NCBI RefSeq assembly: GCF_044763875.1
Contig: NZ_JBIWGZ010000002.1
Coordinates: 124,001 to 188,000, forward strand
DNA: 64,000 bases
Direction: 5' to 3'
Origin: Rummeliibacillus sp044763875
Lineage (GTDB): Bacteria > Bacillota > Bacilli > Bacillales_A > Planococcaceae
The position numbers and the translations under genes were made by a program. Below are positions 48,665 to 56,268 of this stretch, piece after piece. Under the pieces are notes generated by a model, which did not search any database, was not told the DNA's origin, and saw nothing but the letters and a program-made list of their open reading frames with translations. Within the stretch, counting starts at the first letter, position 1. Each line of letters begins with the position of its first letter.

Positions 48665-48775
48665 CAACTTTTTGTTGCATTTAATATAACCCAACATAAA
48701 GTTGTTTGTCAACGGTTTTACTAGATTTTTTGTTGTTTTTATTAGTTTGTATACTAAAAACCCAACAAACAGTTG
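48665..48775. promoter_or_regulatory. Immunity operators O1-O3
   Basis: Three 13-bp palindromes CAAC-N5-GTTG: 48665-48677 (spacer TTTTT), 48692-48704 (ATAAA) and 48763-48775 (AAACA). O2 lies in the spacer of the cro promoter, O1 between its -10 and the cro start, and O3 just before TATAAT on the repressor side. Confidence 0.85.
48684..48712 (-). promoter_or_regulatory. Early (cro) promoter
   Basis: Minus-strand TTGACA (48707-48712), 17-bp spacer holding O2, TTATAT (48684-48689). It should drive the lytic early operon. Confidence 0.85.
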
Positions 48776-48813
48776 TATAATTAGATAAAATACAAGGTGA
48801 AGAGGTGAATTGA

Positions 48814-49236
48814 ATGTCAATAATTGCAGGCAGATTGAAGGAATTAAGGAAAGAAGCTAAGTTGACACAAGCAGATGTTGCAAAAATACTCGACATATCA
48901 GAAAGTGCTTATGGTTATTATGAACAAGGAAGAAATGAAATTTCACTTTCGAACTTAAATAAATTATCTAAAAGATATAACGTTAGCGTTGCCTATATTT
49001 TAGGTGAAAGTAATCGCAAAGAAACAAATGCATCCAAAGATGAAAAAGACATTATTAAAAGAATGGCAGCTATTAAACGCGACTTAGAAAGTGCTGAAGG
49101 TCTAGCTTTTAATGGTGAACCAATGTCTGATGAAGCTAAAGAATCCCTCCTAGAAGCAATGGAGTATGCTGTTAGAACTACACAAAAAATAAATAAAAAA
49201 TACGTTCCTAAAAAATATAGAGATAGAGATGAATAG
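48814..49236 (+). CDS. Phage repressor, CI-like XRE
   Basis: 140 aa. N-terminal HTH (RLKELRKEAKLTQADVAKIL, DISESAYGYYEQGRNEISLS, LSKRYNVSVAYILGES), then a ~70-residue helical C-terminal part without LexA-like peptidase residues. So RecA-driven self-cleavage is not expected; inactivation more likely involves the neighbouring ImmA/IrrE peptidase. A TATAAT at 48776 next to O3 may be its own promoter. Confidence 0.88.
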   Translation: MSIIAGRLKELRKEAKLTQADVAKILDISESAYGYYEQGRNEISLSNLNKLSKRYNVSVAYILGESNRKETNASKDEKDIIKRMAAIKRDLESAEGLAFNGEPMSDEAKESLLEAMEYAVRTTQKINKKYVPKKYRDRDE

Positions 49237-49253
49237 TAACGAGGGGTTATTAA

Positions 49254-49694
49254 ATGGGATGGATAAAACTACGTATAGAACAGCTACGAAAAAAACATAA
49301 TACGGTTGATCCATATGAATTAGCTTCGTTGCTAAATATTATGGTAATACCATTCAACTTACACGAAGAAATAAATGGTTTCTATCAATATAATCGTCGC
49401 AATAAGTATATTTTTATAAATTCTAATATTGATGATGATTTAAAACGTGTTGTTTGTGCACACGAACTTGGTCATGCGCTACTGCATACACGATCGAACA
49501 CTCATTTTTTACGCAATAATACATTTCTTTCAGTTGATAAAATTGAAATTGAGGCAAATACATTTGCTGCTGAATTACTATTAAGTGATGATGATTTAAG
49601 AGAGAATACTCATTTATCTTTACAACAAATAGCGTCTTTACACAATGTTCCAGTAGAATTGGTTAAACTGAAATGTAAAGACCTATTTTTATAG
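49254..49694 (+). CDS. ImmA/IrrE-type metallopeptidase
   Basis: 146 aa. The zinc-binding HELGH in VCAHELGHALLHTRSN and the following EANTFAAELLLSD glutamate motif define the family. ImmA cleaves the ICEBs1 repressor ImmR; by analogy this enzyme should cleave the repressor encoded 17 bp upstream. GAGGGG precedes the ATG. Third gene of the lysogeny unit is the integrase. Confidence 0.92.
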   Translation: MGWIKLRIEQLRKKHNTVDPYELASLLNIMVIPFNLHEEINGFYQYNRRNKYIFINSNIDDDLKRVVCAHELGHALLHTRSNTHFLRNNTFLSVDKIEIEANTFAAELLLSDDDLRENTHLSLQQIASLHNVPVELVKLKCKDLFL

Positions 49695-49702
49695 CATTTA
49701 AT

Positions 49703-49716
49703 AGAACGTACATTCT
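49703..49716. promoter_or_regulatory. Weak LexA-box-like palindrome before int
   Basis: AGAACGTACATTCT: GAAC-N4-[A]TTC, one core mismatch to GAAC-N4-GTTC, 17 bp before the int ATG. Could allow damage-linked int expression; may be chance. Confidence 0.3.
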
Positions 49717-49732
49717 ATAAAGGAGTGGTTTT

Positions 49733-50857
49733 ATGGCATCATTCAGAAAAAGAAATGGATTGTGGGAATATCGAATAAGTTTTAAAGATGAATTAGGCAA
49801 GTATAAAGTTAAATCTAAAGGAGGTTTTTCTACAAAAAAAGAAGCTGAGCTAGAAGCTCGAAAAAAAGAGTTGGAACAAGAATCCACCAATACAGTTAAA
49901 GAATCAAAAATAGCTGATTTCATGACAGAATGGTTTGAATTATATATAAAAGATAAAAGAAAGCCAAACACTCAGCGAACTTATTGGTTTTCAATTAAAA
50001 ATCATCTAATCCCTAATATCGGGCAAATAAAAGTGTCAGAATTAAAGCCATTACCCTATCAACGCTTTATTGATTCACTTTTGGAAAATGGATTAAGTAC
50101 AGAAAGTGCAAAAAGAGTTCATACACCGATTAGATTAGCTTATCAACAAGCAATTATAAATGGGTATATGGATCATAACCCTACTGCTTATGTAAAAATC
50201 AAAAAGAAAGAAATAAAAAAATTAAAATATTTAAACCCTTCTTACGTTCCTGAAGTTTTAGAATTCATTTATAAACGTAGTTATGATCAAGGAATTTATT
50301 TTGAGTGTTTATTTGAAAGTGGCATGAGAAAAGGAGAATGTAGTGCATTAGAATTTAATGATATTAATTGGAAGGAACGAACTTTGAAAATTGATGAAAC
50401 ATACGATTATCAAGCTACAAAAAATGAACAAAAAATAAATAGTGTAAAAACTGAAACATCTTCGAGAACTATTTTAATGCGTGAAGAATTTATGAAAAAG
50501 TTAAGAATTTATACAAAATATAAAATGGAGAAAAGATCTTTAATAGGCTCGTTGTATAATCACGATCAAAATTTTGTTTTTGGTAGAGATGATGGAACAG
50601 CCTTTCCAAAATCTACATTGTACAATACCTTTTCTAAGGCTTTAGAGTATATTGAACATGAACATCTACCAATTCATTCAACAAGACATACTCATGCAGT
50701 TATGATGTTAGAAGCTGGCGCAAGCATGAAAGAATTACAAGATAGATTAGGACATGCCTCGATGCAAGTAACTTCAGATACGTATTCACATGTAACTAAA
50801 AAAATGGAAACTAGAGCCGTGGAATTATTTGATTCATACATGAACAAGCGAAAATAA
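49733..50857 (+). CDS. int: Phage integrase, tyrosine recombinase
   Basis: 374 aa. N-terminal AP2-like arm-binding domain (FRKRNGLWEYRISFKDELGK), core-binding SAM-like domain (~60-160), and the catalytic domain with Arg in ESGMRKGECSAL, Lys in SVKTETSSRTI region, HxxR in HSTRHTHAVM, His in LGHASMQ and Tyr in SDTYSHVTKKM. Integration/excision at attB in glnA. AAAGGAG before the ATG. It lies 106 bp from the attR core, pointing toward glnA's 3' end (convergent), separated by a bidirectional terminator. Confidence 0.94.
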   Translation: MASFRKRNGLWEYRISFKDELGKYKVKSKGGFSTKKEAELEARKKELEQESTNTVKESKIADFMTEWFELYIKDKRKPNTQRTYWFSIKNHLIPNIGQIKVSELKPLPYQRFIDSLLENGLSTESAKRVHTPIRLAYQQAIINGYMDHNPTAYVKIKKKEIKKLKYLNPSYVPEVLEFIYKRSYDQGIYFECLFESGMRKGECSALEFNDINWKERTLKIDETYDYQATKNEQKINSVKTETSSRTILMREEFMKKLRIYTKYKMEKRSLIGSLYNHDQNFVFGRDDGTAFPKSTLYNTFSKALEYIEHEHLPIHSTRHTHAVMMLEAGASMKELQDRLGHASMQVTSDTYSHVTKKMETRAVELFDSYMNKRK

Positions 50858-50900
50858 TTTTGGTCTAATTTTGGTCTATTAAATATTACCGTTTTGGTCC
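50858..50900 (+). repeat. Integrase arm-type sites, right end
   Basis: TTTTGGTCT at 50858 and 50869, TTTTGGTCC at 50892; partner of the array at 18292-18342. The first copy begins right after the int stop codon. Confidence 0.75.
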
Positions 50901-50913
50901 GTCAAAAATAGCG

Positions 50914-50946
50914 CACAAAAAAACAACCCCAATTGCTTGGGGCTGT
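50914..50946. terminator. Phage-supplied terminator now serving glnA
   Basis: On the minus strand CAACAGCCCC / GGGGTTGTTTG stem followed by seven T, 13 bp after the reconstituted glnA stop. It belongs to the phage attP and replaces the host terminator at 18110-18140. Confidence 0.85.
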
Positions 50947-50958
50947 TGAGTTTATCGA

Positions 50959-51012
50959 CTTAGTACATTTTCATGTATTGGTCACGTTCCCATTGGTGTA
51001 CTTGTGTACGGA
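50959..51012. repeat. attR: prophage right attachment site inside glnA
   Basis: 54-bp partner of attL with two synonymous differences. On the minus strand it is the last 16 codons plus stop of glnA. The core identity is 50964-51004. Confidence 0.93.
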
Positions 51013-52294
51013 ACATGTCAAATTCGATTTCTTTTGCTTCACGGAAGTTTGCATAGATATGTGAACCAAGTGCATCTTGGATTACTTTATCTTCTGCTAG
51101 AGCTGCAAGTGCATCATTTAGGTTAGCTGGTAAGTTACCGATTCCTGCTTCAGCACGTTCTTCAGCATTCATCACATAAATGTTACGATCTACTGCTGGA
51201 GGTGGTGTAAGTTGTTGTTCGATACCATTTAAACCAGATTCTAAGATAACTGCCATAGCTAAGTATGGGTTAGCAGCTGGGTCAACTGAGCGTACTTCGA
51301 TACGAGTAGATAGACCACGAGAAGCTGGGATACGAATTAATGGTGAACGGTTTTGAGCTGACCATGCAATGTAGCAAGGTGCTTCATAACCTGGTACTAA
51401 ACGTTTAAATGAGTTTACAGTTGGGTTAGTTACTGCAGTGAAACCTTTAACGTGTTTTAATACACCTGCCATGAATTGATAAGCAGTTTCGCTTAATTGT
51501 AAATCTGCTGATTCATCATAGAATGCATTTTCTTTACCTTTGAATAATGAAACGTTACAGTGCATACCTGAACCATTTACACCGAATAATGGTTTTGGCA
51601 TGAATGTTGCGTGTAAACCATGTTTACGGGCAATCGTTTTTACAACCAATTTGAATGTTTGAATGTTATCACAAGCAGTAATTGCATCCGCATATTTGAA
51701 GTCAATTTCATGTTGACCTGGAGCTACTTCATGGTGAGATGCTTCAATTTCAAAGCCCATTTCTTCAAGTTCAAGCACGATATCACGACGGCAGTTTTCA
51801 CCAAGATCTGTTGGAGCTAAATCAAAGTAACCACCGTGGTCATTTAACTCAAGAGTTGGTTCGCCTTTTTCATCTAATTTAAATAAGAAGAATTCAGGTT
51901 CAGGTCCTAAGTTGAAGCTTGTGTAGCCCATTTTTTTTGCACGGTCTAAGATGCGACGTAAATTGTTACGTGGGTCCCCTTCAAAAGGAGTTCCATCAGC
52001 TTTGTATACATCACAGATGAAACGGCATACAGTACCTTTGCCTGTTGTCCATGGGAATACAATAAAAGTATCTAAGTCTGGATATAAGTACATATCAGAT
52101 TCTTCAATACGTACGAAACCTTCGATTGAAGAACCATCAAACATCATTTTATTATCAAGTGCTTTTTCTAATTGGCTTACTGGAATTTCAACGTTTTTGA
52201 TGGTACCTAGGATATCTGTGAATTGTAAACGAATAAATTTAACTTCTTTTTCTTCTACAAGTTTACGAATATCGTCTTTTGTGTATTTTCCCAC
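50960..52294 (-). CDS. glnA: Glutamine synthetase, type I, with phage-restored 3' end
   Basis: 444 aa, full length and almost collinear with B. subtilis GlnA. Active-site segments: IEGFVRIEESDMYLYPDLDT, NLGPEPEFFLF, GQHEIDFKYADAI, VNGSGMHCNVSLFKG, NRSPLIRIPASRG. It makes glutamine from glutamate, ammonia and ATP, and feedback-inhibited GlnA controls GlnR. Start is GTG at 52294 with AGGAGAG eight bases upstream; the ATG at 52321 has no ribosome site. The last codons and stop come from the prophage attP. Confidence 0.97.
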   Translation of the reverse strand: MGKYTKDDIRKLVEEKEVKFIRLQFTDILGTIKNVEIPVSQLEKALDNKMMFDGSSIEGFVRIEESDMYLYPDLDTFIVFPWTTGKGTVCRFICDVYKADGTPFEGDPRNNLRRILDRAKKMGYTSFNLGPEPEFFLFKLDEKGEPTLELNDHGGYFDLAPTDLGENCRRDIVLELEEMGFEIEASHHEVAPGQHEIDFKYADAITACDNIQTFKLVVKTIARKHGLHATFMPKPLFGVNGSGMHCNVSLFKGKENAFYDESADLQLSETAYQFMAGVLKHVKGFTAVTNPTVNSFKRLVPGYEAPCYIAWSAQNRSPLIRIPASRGLSTRIEVRSVDPAANPYLAMAVILESGLNGIEQQLTPPPAVDRNIYVMNAEERAEAGIGNLPANLNDALAALAEDKVIQDALGSHIYANFREAKEIEFDMFRTQVHQWERDQYMKMY

Positions 52295-52345
52295 ACTAAT
52301 CACTCTCCTATAAATATGCAATAAAATTTTTATAATACTCGGCTC

Positions 52346-52729
52346 TTATGAAAAGAATCGAGATAAATCACCTTGACGAATTGAGGATTTCTGCATTCTC
52401 TGTGCTTGTTGCATTTCTTCTCTTAGAATACGTCTTAAATCATCATCTGTAATATCAGTTTTAGATTGCTTTGCCAATACTGGCTCATTCTTCATCGCGA
52501 AGACTTTCTTGATGCCTGCCATGTTAATGCCTTGATCTAGCAAATCTTTAATTTCTAGTAAAACATCGACATCATTCAATGAAAACATCCGGCGATTGCC
52601 TTCCGTTCTTGCAGGTGTGATTAGGTCATGTTCTTCGTAATAACGAATTTGGCGAGCGGTTAAATCAGTTAGCTGCATGACTATACTAATCGGTAGTAAA
52701 GGCATGGTCTTACGTATTTCCTTACTCAT
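52346..52729 (-). CDS. glnR: Nitrogen repressor GlnR (MerR family)
   Basis: 127 aa. MerR winged helix (IVMQLTDLTARQIRYYEEHD, LITPARTEGNRRMFSLNDVD), dimer helix, and a C-terminal tail ending QGDLSRFF, the autoinhibitory segment through which feedback-inhibited GlnA activates GlnR. Represses glnRA under nitrogen excess. GlnR boxes and a SigmaA promoter lie just upstream; glnA follows 51 bp later. Confidence 0.96.
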   Translation of the reverse strand: MSKEIRKTMPLLPISIVMQLTDLTARQIRYYEEHDLITPARTEGNRRMFSLNDVDVLLEIKDLLDQGINMAGIKKVFAMKNEPVLAKQSKTDITDDDLRRILREEMQQAQRMQKSSIRQGDLSRFFS

Positions 52730-52758
52730 TTCCCTTCACCTTACCTTTCACAAGATTT

Positions 52759-52809
52759 ATAATACATGATGTTATGTTTCTTGTCAATACGATGTTAGGA
52801 TTTCTCACA
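52759..52809 (-). promoter_or_regulatory. glnRA promoter with two GlnR/TnrA boxes
   Basis: Minus-strand TTGACA (52782-52787), 17 bp, TATTAT (52759-52764). Box 1 at 52793-52809 matches TGTNA-N7-TNACA perfectly (TGTGAGAAATCCTAACA); box 2 at 52770-52786 has one mismatch and overlaps the -35. Same two-box plan as B. subtilis glnRA. Confidence 0.88.
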
Positions 52810-52826
52810 TTTATTTTTAACTATAA

Positions 52827-52856
52827 TAAAAGCCCGTCAACATTGAGTTAACGAGC
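52827..52856 (-). terminator. Terminator after ynbB
   Basis: GCTCGTTAAC / GTTGACGGGC stem with a TCAAT loop and T-rich tail on the minus strand; 266 bp after ynbB, past the repeat element. Confidence 0.65.
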
Positions 52857-52859
52857 AAA

Positions 52860-53100
52860 TTTAAATGCTGAAACGGCTCATCCAGACCTGAAATCGCAAA
52901 TGCTTTCGAATCGATTTCTTTGACCGAGAAATATTTCAAATAAGATAGCCTACGATTGGCGACATCGTGTGGCAACGGCTATCAGGTACGCATCCTCGAG
53001 GGTCTAGCCGCTGAACGCACCCGACAAGAAAATGTTTTTCACGCGAAGAGGTGCTTTTTGCCTCACATCAGGAAGGGTATTTGACCTCGATGGCTAGTGA
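52860..53100. repeat. Dispersed intergenic repeat, copy 2 (inverted)
   Basis: Gene-free, GC-richer than its surroundings. On the minus strand TTCAGCGGCTAGACCCTCGAG, TCGGTC, TTCGAAAGCATTTGCG, TCTGGATGAGCC and TTTCAGCA follow the order seen in copy 1 at 7136-7257; this copy holds a longer centre with a GATAGCCGTTGCC / GGCTATC inverted segment. Confidence 0.7.
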
Positions 53101-53121
53101 GTGAAGCCAGAGTATTCTAAA

Positions 53122-54372
53122 TCAGCTTTGTAAATTTTGAACAGCATTTAATATGGCATACTTTACATGTTCATATGTTAAGCCACCTTGTACGTAAGCA
53201 GTGTAAGGTGGACGAATAGGGCCATCAGCAGATAGCTCAATACTTGCACCTTGTACAAATGTACCTGCAGCCATAATCACATCATCTTCGTAACCTGGCA
53301 TTGGTGCCGGTTCTGGAGCAAAATGTGCATTGACTGGCGAGTTTGCTTGAATAGATTGACAGAACTGAATCATTTGTTCTGCTGTTTTAAATGATACAGC
53401 TTGGATCAAGTCTGTACGTTTCGCATCATAACGAGGGGAAGGCGTCATTCCAATTTCTTCTAGAATAGCTGCTGTGAAGATGGCACCTTTTAAAGCTTGT
53501 GCCACAACATGTGGCGATAAGAAAAATCCTTGATACATATCCGGAAGTGCATTTAAGGAAGGGCCTGCTTCTGCACCGATACCAGGAGATGTCATGCGAT
53601 ATGCACATTGCTCAACATATTTAGCTTTACCAGCTATATAGCCACCTACTTTTGCAAGGCCACCACCAGGATTCTTAATTAAAGATCCTGCCATTAAATC
53701 AGCACCAAGTTCTGTTGGTTCAACTGCATCTACGAATTCACCATAACAATTATCTACGAAAATAATTGCATCTTCTTTAATAGTACGGATTTTTTTGATC
53801 ATGTGAGCGATTTGTTCTATTGTAAATGAAGGTCTTGTTGCATAACCTTTTGAACGTTGAATGGCAATTACTTTCGTTTTATTTGATACTACCTTTTTGA
53901 CAGTTTCCCAGTCAATATCTTGGTCATCTATTAAGTCAACATGTCGATAACTAATGTTGAAGTCTTTTAATGAGCCTGTATCTTTGTCTCCTCCGTCTAC
54001 GATAGATTGTAATGTATCGTAAGGTTTACCTGTCACATAGATTAGTTCATCTCCTGGGCGCAAAACACCGAAAAGACTAATCGTAATCGCATGTGTACCA
54101 GAAATAATTTGTGGACGTACTATTGCTGCTTCTGCACCAAATGTTTTGGCATATACACGTTCTAAATTATCACGACCTTCGTCATCATAGCCGTAACCAG
54201 TTGAAGGATAAAAGTGACTTTCACTAACATTATTATTGCGAAAAGCAGAAAGCACTTTTTGTTGGTTATAAAAAGCCATTTCATCAGCTTGATTCAAATA
54301 AGGTTTCACTTTTTCCTCTATTTTTTTTGATAAGGCCAAAGTTTCTTCTGTTAAATTGGACATATATGCCAT
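53122..54372 (-). CDS. ynbB: PLP-dependent methionine gamma-lyase-like protein YnbB
   Basis: 416 aa fold-type I PLP protein, formerly called aluminium resistance protein. PLP lysine in MAGSLIKNPGGGLAKVGGY, Asp in IIFVDNCYGEFVDA, and FRNNNVSESHFYPSTGYGYD near the N-terminus. Physiological substrate unclear. ynbB-glnR-glnA is the conserved Bacillus order; hflX, usually upstream, is missing here. GGAG nine bases before the ATG; another in-frame ATG follows four codons later. Confidence 0.92.
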   Translation of the reverse strand: MAYMSNLTEETLALSKKIEEKVKPYLNQADEMAFYNQQKVLSAFRNNNVSESHFYPSTGYGYDDEGRDNLERVYAKTFGAEAAIVRPQIISGTHAITISLFGVLRPGDELIYVTGKPYDTLQSIVDGGDKDTGSLKDFNISYRHVDLIDDQDIDWETVKKVVSNKTKVIAIQRSKGYATRPSFTIEQIAHMIKKIRTIKEDAIIFVDNCYGEFVDAVEPTELGADLMAGSLIKNPGGGLAKVGGYIAGKAKYVEQCAYRMTSPGIGAEAGPSLNALPDMYQGFFLSPHVVAQALKGAIFTAAILEEIGMTPSPRYDAKRTDLIQAVSFKTAEQMIQFCQSIQANSPVNAHFAPEPAPMPGYEDDVIMAAGTFVQGASIELSADGPIRPPYTAYVQGGLTYEHVKYAILNAVQNLQS

Positions 54373-54542
54373 CTATATCGACTCCATTTCTAAATTAAGT
54401 CCTATTTAATCTTATCAATTCTTTCTAATTCGTCAACTATTCGTCTCTATTCAACAATTTAAGTCCAGTCTTTTATTAAAATACAGATTTAATCTCTTCT
54501 ATTCAGAATTACTATAGATTTCTTCAAAAATAGACCAAACAA

Positions 54543-54575
54543 AAAGACGATTCACTCGAATAGTGATCGTCATTT
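54543..54575 (-). terminator. Terminator after the rhodanese gene
   Basis: GACGATCAC / GTGAATCGTC stem followed by TTTTTG on the minus strand, 13 bp after the stop codon. Confidence 0.75.
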
Positions 54576-54587
54576 TGCATACCAGAA

Positions 54588-54887
54588 TTAGAATTCTAAT
54601 TCCCCTTCCCAAGAACTCATGCCGCCTTCCATGTTTGTTACATCGTAGCCTAGTCCATCTAAATAAGAGCATGCACTAAAACTACGACCTCCAGCATGGC
54701 ATACGAATATATATGATGTGTTTTGATCTAATTCAGCCATTCGTTCAGGAATTTGACCTAAAGGAATGTGAATTGCACCAGGAATAATACCATTGGCTAC
54801 TTCCTCATCTTCACGAACATCAACAATATGTAAATCTTCGTTTGCATCTAGTTTTTCTAATACTTCTTCAGGGGTAATTGTTTTCAT
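54588..54887 (-). CDS. Rhodanese-like sulfurtransferase
   Basis: 99 aa single-domain rhodanese. Active-site Cys in FVCHAGGRSFSAC; DVREDEEVANGIIPGAIHIP and GGMSSWEGELEF are the usual family signatures. Cytoplasmic, no signal peptide. Carries persulfide sulfur to an unknown acceptor. GGAGG upstream; own terminator, so probably monocistronic. Confidence 0.9.
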   Translation of the reverse strand: MKTITPEEVLEKLDANEDLHIVDVREDEEVANGIIPGAIHIPLGQIPERMAELDQNTSYIFVCHAGGRSFSACSYLDGLGYDVTNMEGGMSSWEGELEF

Positions 54888-54976
54888 TCATTAATCCTCC
54901 ATTTTCAATCTATCTATAGTATATATGGGGATTTGCAATTGGGCTACTTTTTTAAATGAATCTCCTCCGTGTATAA

Positions 54977-55018
54977 TAAAAAGCCATTCTATAACAAATT
55001 TAGTTACGAAACGGCTTC
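54977..55018 (-). terminator. Possible terminator after hfq
   Basis: AAGCCGTTTCGTAAC / GTTATAGAATGGCTT imperfect stem with T-run on the minus strand, about 45 bp past the hfq stop. Confidence 0.55.
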
Positions 55019-55062
55019 TCATGATCAAAAATCTATAATGCTTTTAAAAAAGATATAGCGAA

Positions 55063-55290
55063 TTACTCAACTTCTTGTTGTAAATCTACAGACTTTGATG
55101 GAGAAAATGTTGATATCGCATGTTTGTAAATCAAATGTTGTTTGCCATCTACTTCAAGTAATACAGTAAAATTATCGTAGGAACGAATTGTTCCTTTTAA
55201 CTGAAAGCCATTTAATAAGAAGACGGTAACGAAAATACCGTTTTTACGTAATTGGTTTAAATACGTATCTTGTAAATTCATTGATTTCAT
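55063..55290 (-). CDS. hfq: RNA chaperone Hfq
   Basis: 75 aa Sm-fold protein. Sm1 (FVTVFLLNGFQLKGTIRSYD, FTVLLE) and Sm2 (KQHLIYKHAISTFSP) are intact, with the KH residues that bind U-rich RNA. Forms a hexamer. Follows miaA as in most bacteria; GGGGG before the ATG. Confidence 0.96.
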   Translation of the reverse strand: MKSMNLQDTYLNQLRKNGIFVTVFLLNGFQLKGTIRSYDNFTVLLEVDGKQHLIYKHAISTFSPSKSVDLQQEVE

Positions 55291-55350
55291 GAAGATCCCC
55301 CTTAACCTCTGTAATAGTATTGTATATTCGCCTTTTCTAGTGAATTTCCT

Positions 55351-56268
55351 TTATTTTTGTAAAATATTATCAATTATTTTTATTGTGCCCAATTGTACAT
55401 CATACCAATCAATATCCATCTTATTTCTGAAATAAGTAAGTTGACGTTTGGCATAACGACGTGAATTTTGTTTTAATTGATCGATTGCTTCATCTAAAGA
55501 TACTCGCCCATCCAAATATGCATAAATCTCTTTATAGCCGATTGCTTTAATTGATTGCACATCTCGAATCCCTCTATTGTAAAGACCTTTCACTTCCTCT
55601 AATAGTCCTTTTTCCATCATCATATCGACTCGCTGATTGATCCGACTGTATAACTGTTCTCTCTCCATATTTAGTCCGACTATTCGATGCTTATAGAGTG
55701 GGGTATTGCCTAGATGCTGTTCCACATCTGATCTTTGAATATCACTGTGTTCAGCCATTTCTAACGCGCGAATAACACGTCTTGTGTTATTTGGATGAAT
55801 TTCTGCTGCTGTTTTTGGGTCAACTGCTGCTAGTTTTGCATGCATTGCTTCAGGACCGACTTCTGCTAATTCTTGGTAATATACTTGACGTACAGTATCA
55901 TCAATTTTCTCTTCTGTAAAACGAAAATCAAATAGCACCGCTTGAATATAAAGTCCAGTTCCACCAATGATTATTGGAAATTTCCCTTTTGCTCGAATTT
56001 CGTCAATTTTGGCACGGACTAGTTTTTGATAATCTGCAACAGAAAAGGAATCAGTAGGTTCTTTTATATCTAGTAAGTGATGTGGAATTCCTTCCATTTC
56101 TTCAGGTGTTATTTTCGCAGTTCCGATATTTAACTCTTTATAAACTTGCATAGAATCCCCATTAATAATTTCACCATCGATCGCCTTTGCTAGCTCGATA
56201 CTTAGCGCTGTTTTACCAACAGCTGTTGGACCAACTATTGCAATAACATCTAATTCTTGTTGTAACAT
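55351..56268 (-). CDS. miaA: tRNA dimethylallyltransferase MiaA
   Basis: 305 aa. P-loop IVGPTAVGKTALSIELAK, the INGDSMQVYKELNIGTAKIT tRNA-contact segment, IIGGTGLYIQAV and the C-terminal RRYAKRQLTYFRNKMDIDWY. Adds an isopentenyl group to A37 of tRNAs reading UNN codons. ATG at 56268 is preferred (TTGGAG eight bases upstream) over 56286. It overlaps the hydrolase gene by 19 bp. Confidence 0.95.
   Translation of the reverse strand: MLQQELDVIAIVGPTAVGKTALSIELAKAIDGEIINGDSMQVYKELNIGTAKITPEEMEGIPHHLLDIKEPTDSFSVADYQKLVRAKIDEIRAKGKFPIIIGGTGLYIQAVLFDFRFTEEKIDDTVRQVYYQELAEVGPEAMHAKLAAVDPKTAAEIHPNNTRRVIRALEMAEHSDIQRSDVEQHLGNTPLYKHRIVGLNMEREQLYSRINQRVDMMMEKGLLEEVKGLYNRGIRDVQSIKAIGYKEIYAYLDGRVSLDEAIDQLKQNSRRYAKRQLTYFRNKMDIDWYDVQLGTIKIIDNILQK

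Larger units (their letters stand above)
18191..51004. mobile_element. 32.8-kb prophage, contractile-tailed (myovirus-like), inserted in the glnA 3' end
   Basis: Bounded by attL and attR. It holds a full set in standard order: integrase, ImmA/IrrE protein, repressor, Cro-like protein, antirepressor, replication initiator, DnaC loader, late regulator, HNH, TerS, TerL, portal, protease, HK97 capsid, connectors, sheath, tube, tail chaperones with frameshift, tape measure, Xkd-type baseplate genes, fibres, XhlA, holin and endolysin. No truncated structural gene or IS element was seen, so it may be inducible. Exact ends depend on where strand exchange occurs within the 41-bp identity. Head resembles HK97, tail resembles PBSX. 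Confidence 0.95.

Noticed and set aside
49254..49694. ImmA/IrrE protein plus repressor as a toxin-antitoxin pair
   Set aside because: Position beside operators, cro and integrase is that of a phage switch.
50950..51012. tRNA or tmRNA gene at the attachment site
   Set aside because: No cloverleaf or CCA end; the duplicated sequence is clearly the glnA coding end.
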